Origin: JAYPHU01 sp964611435
GTDB taxonomy: Bacteria > Pseudomonadota > Alphaproteobacteria > Rhodospirillales > UBA2165
Length of the DNA stretch: 64,000 nucleotides
Reading direction: 5' to 3'
Assembly: GCA_964611435.1 (NCBI GenBank)
Contig: CAZSXT010000007.1
Span: 67,580 to 131,579, forward strand
Positions within the stretch are counted from its first letter, which is position 1. Every line of letters starts with the position of its first letter. This document shows positions 59,681 to 64,000 of the stretch, in pieces. A program made the position numbers and the translations under genes. The notes below the pieces were generated by a model. The model ran no database searches. It saw nothing but the letters and a program-made list of their open reading frames with translations, and had not been told where the DNA came from.

Positions 59681-61375
59681 ATGAGGCTCACCATCGGCAA
59701 AAAGATTTTTAGTATTGCGGCGGTGATTCTGATCCTCATGATCGCGGCGGCGGCCATCTCTCAGCGCATGATCGCCGAGATCAGCGACGATCTGGACCGC
59801 ATCGCCGGCCACCATTTACCGATATCTGAATCCGCCGGCAATATCGCGGTCAATGTGCTGGGCCAGGGTCTCATCCTTCAGCGTCTGTTCACCCTGGAAG
59901 AAGACACGGAAGAACACCTCGCCCGCGCCGCCGCTGAGCGGCGGCGGTTTGATGCGCTTCGAGACGAGATCGAGAAAGAATTTGACGGAGCCCTCAAAGC
60001 GCTTGAGCGCGATCCCATCCTGAGACGCTTTGAAAAACCTCTCCAGGCCATCCGGGGTGAATATGAAACGTTCGGCGAACTGGCGCCCTTGCTGGCCGAT
60101 GCCCTGGCCGCGCGGGATCGGGACACGTTTCAGGCCCTGCTGCCTGAGCTGAACGCCATCCAAAGCCGCACCGACTCGAATATCAAAACCCTCTACCGCC
60201 ATCTTGAGGCATCGGTTCAGGAGCTAACCGAAAAGGCGGATCATAACGAAAAACTGCTGCTCCGGATCAACACAATTCTGACCGCCTGTGCGGCGCTGCT
60301 GGGCCTTCTGTTCGGCAGTCTGGTGACGCGTGGGTTGGCGCTTTCGGTCCGCAATCTGGTCGAAGGCACCAAGGCCGTGGAAATGGGTGATCTTGATACC
60401 CAGGTGGAACCGCGTTCCAAGGACGAAATGGGCTACCTCACCGGCAATTTCAATCATATGGTCGGCGAGTTGCGCCTGAAGGAACGGATCAAGGATACGT
60501 TCGGCAAATACATGGACCCCCGTATCGTCTCAAATCTTCTGGATCAGCCGGAGATCACTGATCCGGGCGGTGAACGCCGGGAAATGACTGTGATGTTCAT
60601 CGACCTCAAGGGCTTCACCCCGATATCCGAAGTGCTGTCGCCCGATGATCTGGTGGCGCTGATCAACCGGTTTTTTAATCACATGAGCCTGGCGATTTCC
60701 AAATACAATGGCGTGGTTGATAAGTTCATGGGCGACGCGGTGATGGCCTATTGGGGGCCGCCCTTCACCAACAATGTGGAGCATGCGAGCCTCGCCTGCC
60801 AGGCGGCGATCGAGGCGCTTCGCCGGCTGGAGGACTTTCGCCGGGATGTGCGCCGCGAAATAGGCGAGCAGGCGGAGAATCTGGACATTGATCTCCGCAT
60901 TGGCATTTCCACCGGGGAGATGATCGTCGGCACGGTGGGCTCGGACGTCTCCAAGAACTTCACGGTGATCGGCGATCCGGTCAATCTGGGCGCGCGGCTG
61001 GAAGGCGCGAATAAAGACTACGGCACACGGGTTCTTGTCTCTGATTCCACCCGGCAAGCGTCGACCGGGCTGGTATTCCGGGAAGTCGATGTCCTGCGGG
61101 TCAAGGGAAAGGTCCTGCCGGTCCGGGTCTATGAAGTATTAGGCCACAGCGTTGATGCACCCGAGGAGCTGACCGATTTGGCGTCCCGGTTCGAAACCGG
61201 GCTCAAACACTACCGCACCCGGGAATGGGACGAAGCGGAAACCGCGTTCAATGCGGCCCTCGCGCACCATCCCGATGACGGACCGGCCAAAGTCTTTTTG
61301 GAGCGGATCAGGCATTTCCGGGAAACACCGCCGGATGTGGGCTGGGATGGGGTCTGGACCCTGGAGGACAAGTAA
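59681..61375 (+). CDS. Membrane-bound adenylate/guanylate cyclase with HAMP domain
   Basis: A 564-residue class III cyclase. TM1 is at about residues 8-29 (SIAAVILILMIAAAAISQRM). A helical sensor region of ~150 residues follows, then TM2 near 190-212 (TILTACAALLGLLFGSLVTR) and a HAMP linker near 212-265. The catalytic domain at ~295-480 has the metal Asp residues in VMFIDLKGFTPISE and VDKFMGDAVMAYWG, and NFTVIGDPVNLGARLEGANK with the transition-state Asn and Arg. Lys in DKFMG and Asp in VIGDP favour ATP as substrate. A short TPR-like end (WDEAETAFNAALAHHPDD) closes the protein. Ligand of the periplasmic sensor is unknown. Confidence 0.92.
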   Translation: MRLTIGKKIFSIAAVILILMIAAAAISQRMIAEISDDLDRIAGHHLPISESAGNIAVNVLGQGLILQRLFTLEEDTEEHLARAAAERRRFDALRDEIEKEFDGALKALERDPILRRFEKPLQAIRGEYETFGELAPLLADALAARDRDTFQALLPELNAIQSRTDSNIKTLYRHLEASVQELTEKADHNEKLLLRINTILTACAALLGLLFGSLVTRGLALSVRNLVEGTKAVEMGDLDTQVEPRSKDEMGYLTGNFNHMVGELRLKERIKDTFGKYMDPRIVSNLLDQPEITDPGGERREMTVMFIDLKGFTPISEVLSPDDLVALINRFFNHMSLAISKYNGVVDKFMGDAVMAYWGPPFTNNVEHASLACQAAIEALRRLEDFRRDVRREIGEQAENLDIDLRIGISTGEMIVGTVGSDVSKNFTVIGDPVNLGARLEGANKDYGTRVLVSDSTRQASTGLVFREVDVLRVKGKVLPVRVYEVLGHSVDAPEELTDLASRFETGLKHYRTREWDEAETAFNAALAHHPDDGPAKVFLERIRHFRETPPDVGWDGVWTLEDK

Positions 61376-61376
61376 C

Positions 61377-62123
61377 TCAGGCCAGCAGCGTCCCGAATTT
61401 TTCGAACCGGTCTTCAATCCCCGCCGCCCGCAAGGCCGCCCAGAACGTCGCCTGATTGCTGGTGACCACGGGCTTGCCCAGTTCCGCCTCAAGTTCAGGG
61501 ATCATCTCCAGCACCGGAAAATCCGTACACGACACCAGCATGACATCGGCGTCCTTGTGATCGGCTGCCAGGACGTGCGTCTTAATCGTCTCCGCCGGGG
61601 TTCGGGCGATTTGGATATATTCCTGTGGTCCCCCGGCGCCGATGCCCAGGCCCGCCACCCCGGCCACCCGAAAACCAGCCGTTTCCAGAAACGCCCGCTC
61701 ATGTTCGTTCAGCGCATCGGCGTAAGGTGTCGCAACGACGACGCTCTTTGCGCCCAATGTTTCCAATGCAGCGACGATGGAAGCCGCCGTGGTGACGCAT
61801 GGCGTGCCCGAAACACCGCTCATAAAATCCGGAATCGCGTTCATCGGGTGTGACATGGATCCCGCCGTGCAGCCGTAGGCGATCACGCTCATCCCGGCCT
61901 GGGCGAGATCACCGGTTGCCTTTTCGATATCCTCGTAGAGCGCCTTTTTACCCGCGTCCGAGCTGGTGTCCGTGTGCAGGGGCATACGCGCCGAATGGAT
62001 GGTCACCCCTGCCGGCGCCATCATCTGCCACTCGGCTTCGTTAACCGTGTTGGTGGGTGGGACGATCACGCCGATCTTGGCGCGACGGCCGTAACTGGTC
62101 TCGGCAGAAAAGGCGTTGACCAC
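61377..62123 (-). CDS. Asp/Glu racemase superfamily protein (maleate isomerase / arylmalonate decarboxylase-like)
   Basis: A 248-residue enzyme of the Asp/Glu racemase fold, close in pattern to maleate cis-trans isomerase and arylmalonate decarboxylase. KIGVIVPPTNTVNEAEWQMM opens it. The two catalytic Cys are in IAYGCTAGSMSHP (about residue 84) and MLVSCTDFPVLEMIPELEAE (about 200), matching the two-Cys arrangement of maleate isomerase. VVVATPYADALNEHERAFLE is also family-like. The start is GTG 62123, four bases after the lyase stop, so it ends a minus-strand operon with the lyase and CoA-transferase. A role in isomerising or decarboxylating a dicarboxylic acid fits the neighbours. It converges on the cyclase gene with one base between the stops. 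Confidence 0.85.
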   Translation of the reverse strand: MVNAFSAETSYGRRAKIGVIVPPTNTVNEAEWQMMAPAGVTIHSARMPLHTDTSSDAGKKALYEDIEKATGDLAQAGMSVIAYGCTAGSMSHPMNAIPDFMSGVSGTPCVTTAASIVAALETLGAKSVVVATPYADALNEHERAFLETAGFRVAGVAGLGIGAGGPQEYIQIARTPAETIKTHVLAADHKDADVMLVSCTDFPVLEMIPELEAELGKPVVTSNQATFWAALRAAGIEDRFEKFGTLLA

Positions 62124-62127
62124 GGTC

Positions 62128-63045
62128 CTAAGCGTTCACTTGCGCGACTTCGGGGAACAGGCCGGCTTTCATCACCTGGCCCGGCAGGGGCGCCTCGAAG
62201 AAGCTTTCCACCCAGGTGGCGACGTCGATGAGCGCCTCTAAGTCGATGCCGGTCTCATAACCCATATTCCGCAGCATGAAGGCCAAATCTTCGGTGGCGA
62301 TATTGCCGGTGGCTTTCGGTGCGAAGGGACAGCCGCCCAACCCGCCGACAGATGAGTCCAGGAATTCGACCCCCTCCGCCACGGCGGCCGCCGCATTGGC
62401 AAACCCGGTGTTCCGGGTGTTGTGGAGATGACAGCCGAGGCCGACATCACGGCCCACTTGATCCCGCACAGCGCCCAACAGCTCGGTCACTTGCGTGGGC
62501 ACACCGGCCCCGATGGTGTCCGCCAAGCCGATCTCGCCCGCCCCGCCGTCGGCCAACCGCTTGGCCAATCCGGCCACTCGCTCCACCGGCACCGCCCCTT
62601 CGAACGGGCAGGCAAAAGACGCGCCGATAGTGGCCGACAATTTGAGCCCCGCCTGGGTCACCGTGTCGGCGATGGCCTGATAACCTTGCATGGTCTCGTC
62701 GATGGACGCCCCTTGATTTTTTTGGTTGAAGGTTTCGCTAGCGACCACCACGTAGCGCACTTCATCGACGCCGGCCTCAATCGCCCGTTCGGCCCCGCGT
62801 GCGTTCAGGGCAAGGCCGGCGAAAACAACACCGTGGGGCCGCTTGATCTTCTTCATGACCTCTTCGGCGTCGGCCATCTGGGGCACCCGCTTGGGGTTCA
62901 CAAAACTGACGGCTTCGATCCGGGGCAAGCCTGTCCCCGCCAACCTGTCGATCAGCTCTACCCGTTCATCAACGGACCAAAGCCGCGGCTCGCTTTGCAG
63001 CCCGTCCCGGGGACCCACGTCACATATTTCAATGCGTTTCGCCAT
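62128..63045 (-). CDS. Hydroxymethylglutaryl-CoA lyase-type enzyme
   Basis: A 305-residue TIM-barrel lyase that cleaves a 3-hydroxy-3-methyl-type acyl-CoA into acetyl-CoA or a similar product. EICDVGPRDGLQSEPRLWSV holds the catalytic Arg-Asp pair. FVNPKRVPQMADAEEVMKKI and LGCHLHNTRNTGFANAAAAV give the metal-binding HxH, and VGGLGGCPFAPKATGNIATE the catalytic Cys near residue 258. All key HMG-CoA lyase residues are present. It lies one base after the CoA-transferase stop and four before the racemase gene. HMG-CoA from leucine is the classical substrate, but citramalyl-CoA or another methyl-branched hydroxyacyl-CoA made by the CoA-transferase is equally possible here. Confidence 0.9.
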   Translation of the reverse strand: MAKRIEICDVGPRDGLQSEPRLWSVDERVELIDRLAGTGLPRIEAVSFVNPKRVPQMADAEEVMKKIKRPHGVVFAGLALNARGAERAIEAGVDEVRYVVVASETFNQKNQGASIDETMQGYQAIADTVTQAGLKLSATIGASFACPFEGAVPVERVAGLAKRLADGGAGEIGLADTIGAGVPTQVTELLGAVRDQVGRDVGLGCHLHNTRNTGFANAAAAVAEGVEFLDSSVGGLGGCPFAPKATGNIATEDLAFMLRNMGYETGIDLEALIDVATWVESFFEAPLPGQVMKAGLFPEVAQVNA

Positions 63046-63046
63046 A

Positions 63047-64000
63047 TCAGATTATCCCATCGTCTCTAAGAGCGGTCAGTTCGCTGTCACTGAAGCCGAG
63101 CAGGCCGCCATAGATTTCGTCATTGTGCTGACCAACTTCGGGCGGGCCGAGCCAAGCGATGTCGCCATTGGGCTCTGACAGCACCGGCGCGATTCCCGGA
63201 ATGGTGAAATCGCCAAAAAAGTCGTCCTTCATGACCCGTATCATGCCCCGCGCTTTGAAGTGCGGGTCCTCGACGATATCGGCGATGGAATAGATCGGGC
63301 CGACCACCACACCATTATCATCCAGATGCTTGGTGATTTCTTCCGGGGTTCTCGTCTTGGACCAGTCGCCGATGATTCCGTCTAATTCGGCGGCATTTTC
63401 ACCGCGCGCCTTGTGATTCACAAATCGGGGATCGTCGGCCAGTTCCGGCTGATCCATAGCTGCACAAAGCCGCCGGAACATCGGATCAATATTGGCCGCG
63501 ATCACCACATAGTTGCCGTCCTTGGTCGGATAAATGTTGGATGGCGCCACATTGGGCAGACCGGTGCCCGACGGTTTCCGGACAATGCCCGCCTTGTCGT
63601 ATTCCGGCAGGGTGCCTTCCAAAAGCGCAAAGCAGCTTTCGGTGATGGCGGCATCGACCACCTGGCCCTTGCCCCCGCCCAGTGCATCCCGCTGATAGAG
63701 CGCCATCAGGATACCTTGCGCACAGAACATGCCGGTGAGCGTGTCACCGAGGGAAATGCCGTTGCGCGGCGGGGGCATGTCGGGAAAACCGTTGATATAG
63801 CGCAGGCCGCTCATCGCCTCGCCGACACTGGCAAAGCCAGGCCGATCGGCATAGGGACCCGTCTGGCCATAGCCCGACACCCGGCCGATGATCAGACCGG
63901 GATTGATTTTGTGCAACTCGTCCGGACTCAATCCCCATTTTTCCAGCGTACCGGGCTTGAAGTTCTCCACCAGGACATCCGCTTCCTCGACCAACTTACG
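63047..64000 (-). CDS. Class III CoA-transferase (CaiB/BaiF family), N-terminus cut off by window end
   Basis: At least 317 residues of a second family III CoA-transferase; the frame is open to base 64000, so the N-terminal ~80 residues lie outside. VLVENFKPGTLEKWGLSPDE, LIIGRVSGYGQTGPYADRPG, AMSGLRYINGFPDMPPPRNG, GKGQVVDAAITESCFALLEG and the end VGQHNDEIYGGLLGFSDSEL are typical. The stretch PGFASVGEAMSG has Ala where the 15291-16475 enzyme has the catalytic Asp (LDQIAQ); this shape occurs in the succinyl-CoA:dicarboxylate transferase-like branch as I recall. It leads an operon with the lyase and racemase (gaps 1 and 4 bases), pointing to dicarboxylic acid activation and cleavage. Confidence 0.9.
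   Translation of the reverse strand, partial: RKLVEEADVLVENFKPGTLEKWGLSPDELHKINPGLIIGRVSGYGQTGPYADRPGFASVGEAMSGLRYINGFPDMPPPRNGISLGDTLTGMFCAQGILMALYQRDALGGGKGQVVDAAITESCFALLEGTLPEYDKAGIVRKPSGTGLPNVAPSNIYPTKDGNYVVIAANIDPMFRRLCAAMDQPELADDPRFVNHKARGENAAELDGIIGDWSKTRTPEEITKHLDDNGVVVGPIYSIADIVEDPHFKARGMIRVMKDDFFGDFTIPGIAPVLSEPNGDIAWLGPPEVGQHNDEIYGGLLGFSDSELTALRDDGII

Noticed and set aside
1..64000. tRNA, rRNA, CRISPR arrays, insertion sequences, prophage genes
   Set aside because: I looked through the intergenic stretches and saw no cloverleaf-like tRNA ends, no regularly spaced direct repeats and no transposase or integrase motif; tRNAscan-SE and an IS search would settle it.

Overview
The window reads as one continuous stretch of a GC-rich alphaproteobacterial chromosome, probably a free-living aerobic heterotroph of Rhodospirillales type. 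This is inferred from gene content: TRAP transporters, several CoA-transferase and acyl-CoA genes, a CbtB/CbtA cobalt transporter, a fused CbiG-CobJ, and short palindromic intergenic repeats. Genes are packed tightly, and no gap without a gene exceeds 300 bases. I see no rRNA, tRNA, CRISPR array, insertion sequence, phage gene or origin.

1-13.4 kb is a mixed region. It holds the end of a TRAP permease gene with its binding protein, a cytochrome c, a TAXI receptor gene broken by one stop codon, apt, a MetE-like protein, a DUF3500 protein, a TPR-sulfotransferase broken by frameshifts, pcm, a DUF2461 protein, a NUDIX protein, a phosphate permease behind a likely Pho box, and an intact TPR-sulfotransferase.

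13.4-25.2 kb holds two divergent operons. The minus-strand operon encodes a DMT transporter, a class III CoA-transferase, an exostosin-like glycosyltransferase and a COG0523 GTPase. The plus-strand operon starts with an acyl-CoA dehydrogenase and an FAS1/MaoC-type dehydratase. It continues without a real gap into a four-gene glycan cassette: a TPR glycosyltransferase, a nucleotidyltransferase-kinase fusion, a second nucleotidyltransferase and a WavE-like protein. The product of this cassette is unknown.

25.2-49.1 kb is a large cobalamin island. A short-form cobalamin riboswitch precedes cbtB-cbtA. Then come cobT (minus) and cobS plus a phosphatase (plus). A second, full-length cobalamin riboswitch precedes cobU-cobW-cobN-cobO-cobQ. 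A palindrome cluster and cbiB follow, then the corrin-ring operon cbiX-cobH-cobL-cobI-cbiG/cobJ-cobM, with cobK-cbiD opposite, then cobA-cobB and the threonine-phosphate decarboxylase. The ring genes make up the early-cobalt (anaerobic-type) route: CbiX, CbiD and CbiG are present, and CobG, CobZ and CobF are not. The late-cobalt chelatase subunit CobN is nevertheless present, without CobS/CobT chelatase partners in the window.

49.1-64 kb is catabolic. It has a glycerate kinase, a two-gene indolepyruvate:ferredoxin oxidoreductase, a second MetE-like protein overlapping a TauD-type dioxygenase, a lone xanthine-dehydrogenase-type molybdenum subunit, a Gfo/Idh/MocA oxidoreductase and a HAMP-cyclase. 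A minus-strand set follows: CoA-transferase (cut by the window edge), HMG-CoA-lyase-type enzyme and Asp/Glu-racemase-type enzyme. Names rest on reading translated motifs by eye; no database search was run.
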